Part shown: positions 8,402-14,789 of the stretch, piece after piece
Layout of the letters: each line of letters opens with the position of its first letter
How positions within the stretch are numbered: position 1 is the first letter of the stretch
Source of the DNA: Methylobacterium sp.
Lineage (GTDB): Bacteria; Pseudomonadota; Alphaproteobacteria; Rhizobiales; Beijerinckiaceae
DNA length: 14,789 bases
Assembly: GCA_021154065.1 (NCBI GenBank)
Contig: JAJKJG010000075.1
Location: 1-14,789, forward strand
Reading direction: 5' to 3'
Notes under the pieces: model-generated
The model's input: the letters and a program-made list of their open reading frames with translations, nothing else
Database searches by the model: none
What the model was told of the DNA's origin: nothing
Made by a program: the position numbers and the translations under genes

Positions 8402-8473
8402 ATGAGAGACGCCCGTGAGATGATCTCTGCCTGCTTGGCAGGATGGCGTTTAGGAAAACGTCAATTTCTATGA
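8402..8473 (+). CDS. Possible 23-residue small ORF in dnaA leader
   Basis: An ATG at 8402 opens a 23-codon frame ending at TGA 8471-8473. GGGGTGAG lies about 12 bases upstream and could be a ribosome site. The reading frame crosses two small inverted repeats, GAGAT-G-ATCTC at 8417-8427 and CTGCC/GGCAG at 8427-8441, which could equally be RNA or operator structure. Nothing shows that it is translated, so it is reported only as a possibility. Confidence 0.15.
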   Translation: MRDAREMISACLAGWRLGKRQFL

Positions 8474-8526
8474 CGCTTGCTTGCTGAAGCATCGAACAGA
8501 TCTACGTGCCGCCATATTGACCGTCC

Positions 8527-8562
8527 GGAAAAGGGTGTCGCCTCTTTGGCGGTGCCTTTTCC
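8527..8562 (+). promoter_or_regulatory. Large inverted repeat in the dnaA leader
   Basis: GGAAAAGG at 8527-8534 pairs perfectly with CCTTTTCC at 8555-8562. Inside it CGCC (8539-8542) pairs with GGCG (8548-8551) around the loop TCTTT. As RNA an alternative register gives an unbroken 13-pair stem (8530-8542 with 8548-8560) using four G-U pairs, ending in a U-run. It ends 78 bases before the dnaA start and could be an attenuator, a processing site, the 3' end of a small RNA, or an operator. Confidence 0.5.
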
Positions 8563-8564
8563 TG

Positions 8565-8639
8565 ATGGAGGACGTGGCCCCGTGTGACGTAAAGAACGCG
8601 CATCCCTCAAGGGCAGATGCCGTCAACCGAGGAGGATAG
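8565..8639 (+). CDS. Possible 24-residue upstream ORF abutting dnaA
   Basis: An ATG at 8565, right after the 8527-8562 hairpin, opens 24 codons beginning [10 protein letters not shown]. It ends at TAG 8637-8639, one base before the dnaA ATG at 8641. The frame runs through the dnaA ribosome site, so ribosomes translating it would affect dnaA initiation. It has no clear ribosome site of its own; the stem would occupy the bases just upstream. Chance is a serious alternative. Confidence 0.2.
   Translation: MEDVAPCDVKNAHPSRADAVNRGG
8629..8635 (+). promoter_or_regulatory. Ribosome binding site deciding the dnaA start
   Basis: GAGGAGG lies five bases before the ATG at 8641 and is a near-perfect Shine-Dalgarno sequence. 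It falls inside the frame that would be opened by the alternative ATG at 8617, which has no such site, so 8641 is the preferred dnaA start. Confidence 0.8.
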
Positions 8640-8640
8640 G

Positions 8641-10128
8641 ATGTATGGCGGCGCGAGCGGTCTCGAGCGGGCAAGTCCTGCGGATGACGGGGCAACGGAC
8701 GACCCGCCGGCGGGTGAAATCTGGAGCCGCGTCAAGCGGCGGCTGCGGGCCGAACTGGGCGAGGACGTCTTTGCGAGCTGGTTCGCGCGCCTCGAACTGG
8801 ACGTGGTGACGGGCGGCTGCGCCCGTCTGACAGTCCCGACGCGGTTTCTGAAAAGCTGGATCGAAGCGCACTACGCCGACCGCGTGCTGGCGACCTATCG
8901 AGCCGAGGCGCCCACGGTCGAGCGGATCAGCGTCGGCGTGCGCGGAACGCCCGTGCGCGACGACCGCAAGCCTCAAGACGCAAGCCGGCCGGCTCCCGCC
9001 AAAGCGCTGGCCGCCATGGCTTCTTTCGGGCCGCGCCCATCGGCCGCGCCGCCGGTTTCGTCCGAGCAGCGCGGCGAGGCGGCTGACCTCGCCGGCGCGC
9101 CCCTCGATGCCCGTCTCACCTTTCAAAGCTTCATGATCGGGCGCTCGAACGCGCTCGCCCACGCCGCCGCCGACCGGGTGGCCCGGCACGAGGGCGGTCC
9201 GGCGCTCTACAATCCGCTGTACCTCCACGCGGGCGTGGGCCTCGGCAAATCGCACCTCCTCCACGCCATCGGCCACGAGGCGCGCGGCACGGGCCGCCGC
9301 GTGATCTATCTCACGGCCGACCGCTTCATGTACGGCTTCGTCGCCTCCCTCAAAGCCCAGACCTCGCTCGCCTTCAAGGAGCGCCTGCGCGCCATCGACC
9401 TTCTGATCATCGACGACGTGCAGTTCATCCAAGGGCGCTCGATTCAAGCGGAGTTCGGCCACACCATCAACGCACTCATCGACGCGGGACGTCAGATCAT
9501 CGTCGCGGCGGATCGCCAGCCGGCGGAGCTTGAGGCCCTGGACGAGCGCGTGCGCTCGCGTCTGGCTGGCGGGCTTGTGGTCGAGATCGGCGCGCTAGAC
9601 GAGGCGTTGCGCGCTTCGATCCTCGCGGCGCGCCTTGCGGCCGTTCGAGCCGCCCACCCGACCTTTGAGGTCGGCCCCGCGGTGGTCGCCTACGTGGCGC
9701 GGGCCATCACCGCCAACGGCCGCGACCTCGAGGGCGCGGTCAACCGGCTTCTCGCCCATGCGACGCTGACCGGCGCGGCGGGCACGATCGAAACCGCGGA
9801 AACCGCGATCCGCGACCTCGTGCGCAATCGCGAGCCGAAGCGGGTCAAGATCGAAGAGATCCAGAAACTGGTCGCCAGCCGCTACAACGTGTCCCGCTCC
9901 GACATCCTGTCCGAGCGGCGCACCGCGGCCGTGGTGCGCCCGCGCCAGATCGCCATGTATCTCTCAAAACTGCTCACGCCCCGCTCGCTGCCGGAAATCG
10001 GCCGCCGCTTCGGCGGGCGCGATCACACCACCGTGCTCCACGCCGTCCGCAAGATCGAGAAGGAACTTGGAGACGACGCCGGCCTGAGCGAGGAAGTCGA
10101 ACTCTTGAAGCGCATGCTGCAGGAGTGA
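8641..10128 (+). CDS. dnaA: Chromosomal replication initiator protein DnaA
   Basis: DnaA, 495 residues from the ATG at 8641. It is the AAA+ ATPase that binds DnaA boxes and melts the replication origin. Domain I (about 1-90) contains the [24 protein letters not shown] helix-rich interaction region. An Ala/Pro-rich linker follows, to about residue 155. Domain III has Walker A GVGLGKS at 198-204, Walker B IIDD ending at residues 258-259, and the [16 protein letters not shown] box that carries the sensor/arginine-finger region. Domain IV ends with the DNA-binding signature [11 protein letters not shown] from residue 458. Serine replaces the usual threonine at the end of Walker A, which should still coordinate Mg. 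dnaN follows after a 144-bp gap. The long upstream region rich in GANTC sites suggests cell-cycle control. Confidence 0.98.
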   Translation: MYGGASGLERASPADDGATDDPPAGEIWSRVKRRLRAELGEDVFASWFARLELDVVTGGCARLTVPTRFLKSWIEAHYADRVLATYRAEAPTVERISVGVRGTPVRDDRKPQDASRPAPAKALAAMASFGPRPSAAPPVSSEQRGEAADLAGAPLDARLTFQSFMIGRSNALAHAAADRVARHEGGPALYNPLYLHAGVGLGKSHLLHAIGHEARGTGRRVIYLTADRFMYGFVASLKAQTSLAFKERLRAIDLLIIDDVQFIQGRSIQAEFGHTINALIDAGRQIIVAADRQPAELEALDERVRSRLAGGLVVEIGALDEALRASILAARLAAVRAAHPTFEVGPAVVAYVARAITANGRDLEGAVNRLLAHATLTGAAGTIETAETAIRDLVRNREPKRVKIEEIQKLVASRYNVSRSDILSERRTAAVVRPRQIAMYLSKLLTPRSLPEIGRRFGGRDHTTVLHAVRKIEKELGDDAGLSEEVELLKRMLQE

Positions 10129-10272
10129 GCGCTGGGCGGGCGCGTGCGGCTTGTTGAGAACGCCGCTGCGGTCTTGCGTTCGCCGTCAGGCTTCGTCAAG
10201 CTTCGGCCCCGCTTCGCCCAAAATTTGGCCGAGAGCCAGCCGGGCGGGGCCCTTGGAGTACGCGAGTCGGCC

Positions 10273-11427
10273 ATGAAGGTGACAGTCGAACGGGCGGCGC
10301 TGTTGAAGTCGCTGGGACATGTGCATCGCGTTGTCGAGCGGCGCAACACCATTCCGATCCTCTCAAACGTCCTCGTGCGCGCCGAGGGCGAGGGCCTGCG
10401 GCTGAAAGCCACCGATCTCGACATGGAGGTGACGGAAACCATCCCGGCCGACGTGTCGCGCCCCGGCGCGACCACGATGCCGGCGCATGTGTTCTACGAC
10501 GTCATCCGCAAGCTGCCCGAGGGCGCCCAGGTCGCCCTGGAGATGGCGAGCGAGTCGGGCCCGATGCAAATCCGTTCGGGCCGCTCGCGCTTCACGCTGC
10601 AGACCCTTCCCGAAAGCGATTTTCCCGATCTCGCCGCCGGCGACCTGCCCTGCCGCTTCCAACTGCCGGCCGCCGACCTCAAGCGCCTGATCGACAAAAC
10701 CCAGTTCGCGATCTCGACCGAGGAGACACGCTATTACCTGAACGGCATATTCCTGCATACGGTCGAGGTCGGAGCGGGCGGCGGCACGATGCTGCGGGCC
10801 GTCGCCACTGACGGCCACCGGCTCGCCCGCATCGAGATGTCGGCCCCGCAGGGGGCCGAGGGCATGCCCGGCGTGATCGTGCCCCGCAAAGCCGTCGCCG
10901 AAATCCAAAAGCTCGTTGAGGATGGCGAAGCCAGCATCGACGTGGAGCTGTCGCCCGCCAAGATCCGCCTGACCTTCAATGGAACGGCCGCAAGCGACGC
11001 CTCGGCGCGGGGGGTCGTGCTGACCTCGAAGCTCATCGATGGGACGTTCCCGGACTACCAGCGTGTCATCCCGACCGGCAACGACAAGCGCCTGACGGTC
11101 GAGCGCGAGGATTTCTTCAAGGCGGTCGATCGCGTCTCGACCATTTCCTCCGAGCGCGGCCGCGCGGTCAAGCTCGCGCTCGGCGACGGCCGCCTGACGC
11201 TCACCGTCAACAACCCCGACTCGGGCAACGCCACCGAGGAACTGGACGCCGACTACGATGCGGCAGCGCTCGATATCGGCTTCAACGCCCGTTACCTCCT
11301 CGACATCGCGGCCCAGCTTGAAGGCGACACGGCGGTGTTCCGGCTCGCCGACCCGGGCTCGCCGACCGTGATCCAGGATCGCGAAGGCGCGCCGGCGCTC
11401 TACGTGCTGATGCCGATGCGGGTGTGA
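10273..11427 (+). CDS. dnaN: DNA polymerase III beta subunit (sliding clamp)
   Basis: The beta sliding clamp, 384 residues, forms a ring dimer around DNA that tethers polymerase III and recruits repair polymerases. The N-terminus MKVTVERAALLKSLGHVHRVVERRNTIPILSNVL is typical of alphaproteobacterial DnaN. The central ATDGHRLA motif and the C-terminal YVLMPMRV are diagnostic, the latter forming part of the client-binding cleft. It is slightly longer than the usual 372-375 residues. Small additions appear near TVEVGAGGGTM and NGTAASDASARGV. The ATG at 10273 is chosen because it begins the conserved domain. Upstream in-frame codons from 10144 encode an unrelated Arg-rich stretch. GGAG at 10255-10258 is a rather distant ribosome site. 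The 144-bp gap after dnaA may hold a promoter, but none is clear. Confidence 0.98.
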   Translation: MKVTVERAALLKSLGHVHRVVERRNTIPILSNVLVRAEGEGLRLKATDLDMEVTETIPADVSRPGATTMPAHVFYDVIRKLPEGAQVALEMASESGPMQIRSGRSRFTLQTLPESDFPDLAAGDLPCRFQLPAADLKRLIDKTQFAISTEETRYYLNGIFLHTVEVGAGGGTMLRAVATDGHRLARIEMSAPQGAEGMPGVIVPRKAVAEIQKLVEDGEASIDVELSPAKIRLTFNGTAASDASARGVVLTSKLIDGTFPDYQRVIPTGNDKRLTVEREDFFKAVDRVSTISSERGRAVKLALGDGRLTLTVNNPDSGNATEELDADYDAAALDIGFNARYLLDIAAQLEGDTAVFRLADPGSPTVIQDREGAPALYVLMPMRV

Positions 11428-12572
11428 GCCCTCTCGTCACCCGCCTCATCCTGCAGGATTTCCGCACCTACCCGGCGCTCGACCTTCCCGTCTCGCAGCG
11501 CCTTGTGGCGCTGGTCGGCGAGAACGGGGCAGGGAAAACCAATCTGCTGGAGGCGCTGTCCCTGTTCACGCCGGGGCGCGGTCTGCGTCGGGCGGAGCTG
11601 GCCGTTATGGCGCGCGCGGACGGGCCGGGGTCCTTTGCGGTGTCCCTGACGCTGGAGAGCGCCTATGGCGAGCATCGCCTCGGCACCGGCTACGAGCCCA
11701 CAGCCTCGGACGGCCGCCCCGGCCGCCTGTGCCGCATCGATGCGCTGCCTGCCCCCTCGCCCGCCGCCTTCGCGGAGCACCTGCGGGTCGTCTGGCTCAC
11801 CCCCGACCTCGATGCGCTCTTTCGCGGCCCGGCTGGCGATCGGCGGCGGTTTCTTGACCGGCTGGTGCTCGCCGTCGATTCCGAACACGGCGCACGCGTC
11901 AGCGCGCTGGAGCGCGCGCTCCGCTCGCGCAACCGCGTCCTCGACGAAGCGCCCGGCGACATGCTCTGGCTCGACGCCATCGAGCACGAGGCCGCGGAGG
12001 TCGCGGTCGCGGTCGCGGCCGCCCGCCGCGAGACCGTCGAGCGCCTCTCCGCCCTCATCTTGGCGACCCGCGATGAGGACTCGCCCTTTCCCTACGCCAG
12101 CTTAAGCCTCTCGGGCGACATCGACGAGCTCGTGGCGGGGCTCCCCGCCGTCGATGCGGAGGACCGTTACCGCGCCATCCTGCACGAAAATCGCGAGCGC
12201 GATCGCGCGGCGGGCCGCACCCTCGTCGGCCCGCAGGCCTCGGACCTTGTTGTGCGGCACGGCCCCAAGAACATTCCCGCCGAGACCGCCTCGACTGGCG
12301 AACAGAAGGCGCTCCTCGTCGGCCTTGTCCTCGTCCACGCCCGGCTTGTGGGCGCGATGAGCGGCCTCAGCCCCCTCGTCCTCCTTGACGAGGTCGCCGC
12401 CCACCTCGACCCGCGCCGCCGCAGCGGCCTGTTCGCGGCGCTCGAAGCTCTGGAGGGTCAAGTCTGGATGACGGGCGCCGACCCGGCGCTTTTTGCCGAA
12501 CTTGGGGGCCGGGCCGATCTTTTCTTCGTCGAGCCGGGGCGGATTACGCCGTTGTCTTCAATCTTCACGTAA
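11424..12572 (+). CDS. recF: DNA replication and repair protein RecF
   Basis: RecF, 382 residues, is an SMC/ABC-like ATPase that with RecO and RecR loads RecA at single-strand gaps on DNA. Walker A GENGAGKT is at residues 32-39, the ABC signature STGEQ at 290-294, and Walker B LLDE at 320-323, followed by AAHLD. The N-terminal LILQDFRTYPALDL strand is characteristic. It starts with GTG at 11424, overlapping the dnaN TGA as GTGA, so translation is coupled to dnaN and no separate ribosome site is needed. In many relatives gyrB comes next. Here recF ends the cluster and a long non-coding spacer follows. Confidence 0.97.
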   Translation: MSPLVTRLILQDFRTYPALDLPVSQRLVALVGENGAGKTNLLEALSLFTPGRGLRRAELAVMARADGPGSFAVSLTLESAYGEHRLGTGYEPTASDGRPGRLCRIDALPAPSPAAFAEHLRVVWLTPDLDALFRGPAGDRRRFLDRLVLAVDSEHGARVSALERALRSRNRVLDEAPGDMLWLDAIEHEAAEVAVAVAAARRETVERLSALILATRDEDSPFPYASLSLSGDIDELVAGLPAVDAEDRYRAILHENRERDRAAGRTLVGPQASDLVVRHGPKNIPAETASTGEQKALLVGLVLVHARLVGAMSGLSPLVLLDEVAAHLDPRRRSGLFAALEALEGQVWMTGADPALFAELGGRADLFFVEPGRITPLSSIFT

Positions 12573-12582
12573 GACGGCGCCT

Positions 12583-12660
12583 CACGGCGTCATCACCGGA
12601 TGGATCCGGCGCCCAAAAACACCCCTCTTTGTCGTCACGGGCTTGTTCCGGCGATCTCGA
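12583..12660. repeat. Possible degenerate REP-like intergenic repeat
   Basis: Eleven bases after the recF stop, CCGGAT-GG-ATCCGG (12596-12609) forms a perfect 6-bp inverted repeat, itself flanked by two GGCGCC copies (12576-12581 and 12608-12613). It is followed by CACGGGCTTGTTCCGGCGATC-like sequence. This style of sequence resembles the short palindromic repeats scattered through rhizobial genomes. Only one copy is in the window, so the assignment rests on recalled resemblance. Confidence 0.3.
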
Positions 12661-12755
12661 ACCGAGAGGCGCCGCGCTATAGAGTTGAGATGGCGGGAGG
12701 AGCCCACAACTGTCCGGTGGAGAGCGCCTGACAAGCTCGTCATGCGCGCGCAGCA

Positions 12756-12769
12756 AAGAATTCTTGACA
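12756..12769 (+). promoter_or_regulatory. Palindrome AAGAATTCTT joined to a TTGACA hexamer
   Basis: A perfect 10-bp palindrome (12756-12765) overlaps a consensus -35 hexamer TTGACA (12764-12769), an arrangement typical of a repressor site on a promoter. No acceptable -10 lies 16-18 bases downstream (the sequence there is about GCCAGG), so a working promoter is doubtful. If active, it would transcribe the hairpin-rich region that follows. Confidence 0.25.
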
Positions 12770-12823
12770 CCTTAGGATTATTCAGCCAGGTGGCGTGCGC
12801 TCTCCTTCACCGAGGGGCGTGCA

Positions 12824-13089
12824 CACCGGGTTCGAGGCGGAGGGAGGCGGTCCCGCGGCGCTCATCCGGTGATGGGCGACTCGGGCGGTTGCCGGCCTGG
12901 GGACATCCCAGGCGAACGCGGGGGGCCGACGAGCCCTGCCCCCCGGCCACTACGTGCCGGGCGCGCGGCTGAGCGCTCAAGCCGCTCGTCTGAGCCGTGA
13001 CGAGCAGGAGGAGGCCGGGACCCGAACAGAACCGGCTCGCTGAGAGCTCCGGTGTGCGGAACGGGCGGCTACCGTTGCTGCAAAGCAAC
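12824..13089. other. Hairpin-dense region, candidate structured RNA
   Basis: Perfect stems follow one another here. CACCGG 12824-12829 pairs with 12866-12871. GCCTGGG 12895-12901 pairs with 12907-12913 (loop GACAT). CGGGGGGC 12919-12926 pairs with 12938-12945. GCGGCT 12965-12970 pairs with 12980-12985. GCTCGTC 12984-12990 pairs with 12999-13005. GCCGG 13014-13018 pairs with 13032-13036. GTTGCT 13074-13079 pairs with 13084-13089, closed by a GCAA tetraloop of the GNRA class. The fourth and fifth stems share two bases and compete. I see none of the signature sequences of RNase P RNA, tmRNA, SRP RNA or the common riboswitches. Strand is undetermined because stems read on both. Confidence 0.35.
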
Positions 13090-13353
13090 ATACGTGAATC
13101 ATCCCCAATAATGCCCCGTGCCGATCCAACCTCCGCCGCGATCCCGCCATAAACCAGGATCAGGTCTCGAATCGTGCAGAAAAGCTTACGATTCAAGGCT
13201 TTACGAGTGGTGATCCAGAGGGGCGCGGGGCTGGCTTCAGAGCCCTGCCACGGATCTCGGCGGCTCTCGCCTCGTCAAGCGGGCGTGTTGCCGGTCACGA
13301 CGGTTCCGTGCTGAACCCCGGCGAGCCACGCCGGAAAAGCGGATGAAAAAGTC

Positions 13354-14789
13354 ATGGATGCGCGTCTGATCGACAAGTCGAAACTTCCCAGCCGCCATGT
13401 GACGGAGGGGCCCGAGCGCGCTCCGCACCGCTCCTACTACTACGCCATGGGGCTGACCACGGACCAGATCCACCAGCCTTTCGTCGGCGTCGCGACCTGC
13501 TGGAACGAGGCCGCGCCGTGCAACATCGCGCTGATGCGGCAGGCTCAGGCCGTCAAGAAAGGCGTCGCGGCGGCGGGGGGCACCCCGCGCGAATTCTGCA
13601 CCATCACGGTGACGGACGGCATCGCCATGGGCCACCAGGGCATGAAGTCGTCGCTGCCGTCGCGCGAGGTGATCGCCGACTCGGTCGAGTTGACGATGCG
13701 CGGTCACGCCTACGACGCGCTCGTCGGCCTGGCGGGCTGCGACAAGTCCCTGCCCGGCATGATGATGGCCATGTGCCGCCTCAACGTGCCGTCGATCTTC
13801 ATCTACGGCGGCTCGATCCTGCCCGGCACCTTCAAGGGCAAGCCCGTCACCGTCCAGGACGTGTTCGAGGCGGTCGGAAAATACTCGGTCGGCGCGATCT
13901 CCGACGAGGACCTTGAAGAGCTTGAGCAAGTCGCCTGTCCGTCGGCGGGCGCCTGCGGCGCGCAGTTCACCGCCAACACGATGGCGACGGTGTCGGAGGC
14001 GATCGGCCTCGCCCTGCCGTACTCCGCCGGCGCGCCTGCCCCTTATGATCTGCGCGACCGCTTCTGCGCCACGGCGGGCGAGATGATCGTGGAATTGATC
14101 ACGCGGCAGATCCGCCCGCGCGACATCGTCACTCGCAAGGCGCTCGAAAACGCCGCGACGGTGGTGGCGGCCTCCGGCGGCTCCACCAACGCGGCGCTGC
14201 ATCTGCCGGCCATCGCGCACGAGTGCGGAATCAACTTCGACCTGTTCGACGTCGCCGAAATCTTCAAGCGCACGCCCTACGTCGCCGACCTGAAGCCCGG
14301 CGGGCGCTATGTCGCCAAGGACCTGTTCGAGGCCGGCGGCATTCCCCTGATGATGAAGACGCTGCTCGACCACGGCTATCTGCATGGCGACTGCCTGACC
14401 GTGACGCGCCGCACCATGGCCGAGAACCTGGCCTGCGTGCAGTGGAACGCCGACCAGGATGTGGTGCGCCCGGCGGACGACCCTATCACGCCGACCGGCG
14501 GGGTCGTCGGCCTGAAAGGCAATCTCGCCCCCGAGGGCGCGATCGTGAAGGTCGCCGGCATGCCGCACGACAAGCAAACCTTCCGCGGCCCGGCGCGCTG
14601 CTTCGACGGCGAGGAGGCCTGCTTCGAGGCCGTCCGCAACCGCACCTACAAGGAAGGCGAGGTGCTCGTCATCCGCTACGAGGGCCCCAAGGGCGGCCCC
14701 GGCATGCGCGAGATGCTGTCCACGACCTCGGCGCTCTACGGCCAGGGCATGGGCGACAAGGTCGCGCTCATCACCGACGGGCGCTTCTC
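13354..14789 (+). CDS. ilvD: Dihydroxy-acid dehydratase, 3' end cut by window edge
   Basis: The first 478 residues of dihydroxy-acid dehydratase, the iron-sulfur enzyme that makes the 2-oxo acid precursors of valine, isoleucine and leucine. The frame stays open to the window end. Full length is about 570-575 residues, so roughly 95 are missing. Three cysteines match the [2Fe-2S] ligands of plant and mycobacterial enzymes by context and spacing: C56 in APCNIAL, C129 in GLAGCDKSLPG, and C201 in SAGACGAQFTANTM. K131 in CDKS matches the lysine that is carbamylated to bind Mg. The start MDARLIDKSKLPSRHVTEGPERAP is typical. The ribosome site is weak (GGA about ten bases upstream). The hairpin-rich spacer upstream might include its leader, but no branched-chain leader peptide was found. 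Confidence 0.97.
   Translation, partial: MDARLIDKSKLPSRHVTEGPERAPHRSYYYAMGLTTDQIHQPFVGVATCWNEAAPCNIALMRQAQAVKKGVAAAGGTPREFCTITVTDGIAMGHQGMKSSLPSREVIADSVELTMRGHAYDALVGLAGCDKSLPGMMMAMCRLNVPSIFIYGGSILPGTFKGKPVTVQDVFEAVGKYSVGAISDEDLEELEQVACPSAGACGAQFTANTMATVSEAIGLALPYSAGAPAPYDLRDRFCATAGEMIVELITRQIRPRDIVTRKALENAATVVAASGGSTNAALHLPAIAHECGINFDLFDVAEIFKRTPYVADLKPGGRYVAKDLFEAGGIPLMMKTLLDHGYLHGDCLTVTRRTMAENLACVQWNADQDVVRPADDPITPTGGVVGLKGNLAPEGAIVKVAGMPHDKQTFRGPARCFDGEEACFEAVRNRTYKEGEVLVIRYEGPKGGPGMREMLSTTSALYGQGMGDKVALITDGRF

Larger units (their letters stand above)
7911..8640. other. Long non-coding region upstream of dnaA
   Basis: About 730 bp with no convincing protein gene separates the rpsT terminator from the dnaA start. 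It holds direct repeats, seven GANTC sites, a tandem 11-bp repeat, a long inverted repeat and two very short ORFs, each described separately. The stretch 8340-8520 is more AT-rich than its surroundings. I looked on both strands for TTATCCACA-type DnaA boxes and found only 6-of-9 matches (for example TTATCGTCA near 8204), so I do not call this oriC. No convincing -35/-10 pair for dnaA could be fixed. TTGCGC at 8286-8291 with TAACGT at 8309-8314 is the best weak candidate. Confidence 0.6.
12573..13353. other. Long spacer between recF and ilvD
   Basis: 781 bp without a credible protein gene. The first part (12583-12660) resembles a degenerate palindromic repeat, a 10-bp palindrome with TTGACA follows at 12756-12769, and a very GC-rich run of hairpins fills 12824-13089. 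The last 260 bp contain three more GANTC sites (13097, 13169, 13189) and must include the ilvD promoter, which I could not pin down. Frames open on both strands here show no recognisable protein character. Confidence 0.6.

Noticed and set aside
8617..8640. Earlier ATG for DnaA
   Set aside because: It lacks a ribosome site, and the strong GAGGAGG lies inside this extension, correctly spaced for the ATG at 8641.
10144..10272. N-terminal extension of DnaN
   Set aside because: The extra 43 codons do not resemble the clamp and the canonical MKVTVERA start is at 10273.
12821..12840. tRNA T-arm-like GGTTCGAGGC
   Set aside because: No matching acceptor, D or anticodon stem can be built around it.
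12493..12972. 159-codon forward frame running from inside recF into the spacer
   Set aside because: It overlaps the recF 3' end in another frame, is Arg-rich with no domain character, and crosses the hairpin region.
12820..13040. RNase P RNA, tmRNA, SRP RNA or cobalamin riboswitch
   Set aside because: The short ACAGAACC-like and GCCACT-like matches suggested these, but the defining blocks (GAGGAAAGTCCG, a tag reading frame, GGAAGCAGC, a B12 box) are absent.
12807..13196. 129-codon reverse-strand frame in the recF-ilvD spacer
   Set aside because: It has a TTG start, no ribosome site, and low-complexity Arg/Ser/Pro composition in its second half. The stems explain the sequence better, although the first 40 residues look less random.
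13343..13369. Eight-codon mini-ORF overlapping the ilvD start
   Set aside because: It is too short to judge, contains no Val/Leu/Ile run for attenuation, and is probably chance.
13237..14577. 446-codon reverse-strand frame opposite ilvD
   Set aside because: It is a shadow of ilvD, whose conserved cysteine motifs lie on the forward strand.

Overview
The window is a GC-rich, gene-dense piece of a bacterial chromosome. Nearly everything reads rightward. Three things point to an alphaproteobacterium, most likely of the order Hyphomicrobiales (Rhizobiales). The neighbourhood is thrC followed by an M16 processing-peptidase homologue, and rpsT directly upstream of dnaA-dnaN-recF. The proteins have alphaproteobacterial character. 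The rpsT promoter has a TTGAC-N17-TATAA form. I cannot name a genus from sequence alone.

Bases 1-2432 hold the 3' part of thrC (threonine synthase) and an M16 zinc peptidase whose start overlaps the thrC stop as ATGA. Bases 2631-5510 encode a membrane cyclic-di-GMP protein: signal peptide, periplasmic domain, seven transmembrane helices, PAS, GGDEF and EAL. Bases 5629-7391 hold a two-gene unit: an enoyl-CoA hydratase, then a PLP-dependent threo-3-hydroxyaspartate/serine/threonine ammonia-lyase starting two bases after its stop.

Bases 7392-7910 are a self-contained rpsT unit with a strong housekeeping promoter, a GC-rich discriminator and a 13-bp terminator stem. About 730 bp of non-coding DNA follows before dnaA. 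It holds seven GANTC (CcrM-type) sites, three CGTTCAGG copies, a tandem 11-bp repeat, a large inverted repeat and a short ORF ending one base before the dnaA start. I found no canonical DnaA box there, so it looks like a cell-cycle-controlled dnaA regulatory region rather than a proven oriC.

Bases 8641-12572 are dnaA, dnaN and recF, covering initiation, the sliding clamp and gap repair. dnaN and recF overlap by GTGA. gyrB does not follow. Instead there is a 781-bp spacer with a dense run of perfect hairpins that I could not assign to any RNA family I know. The window ends inside ilvD (dihydroxy-acid dehydratase, 478 residues visible).

The genes are mostly housekeeping. The parts most worth a second look are the two long spacers, upstream of dnaA and between recF and ilvD.
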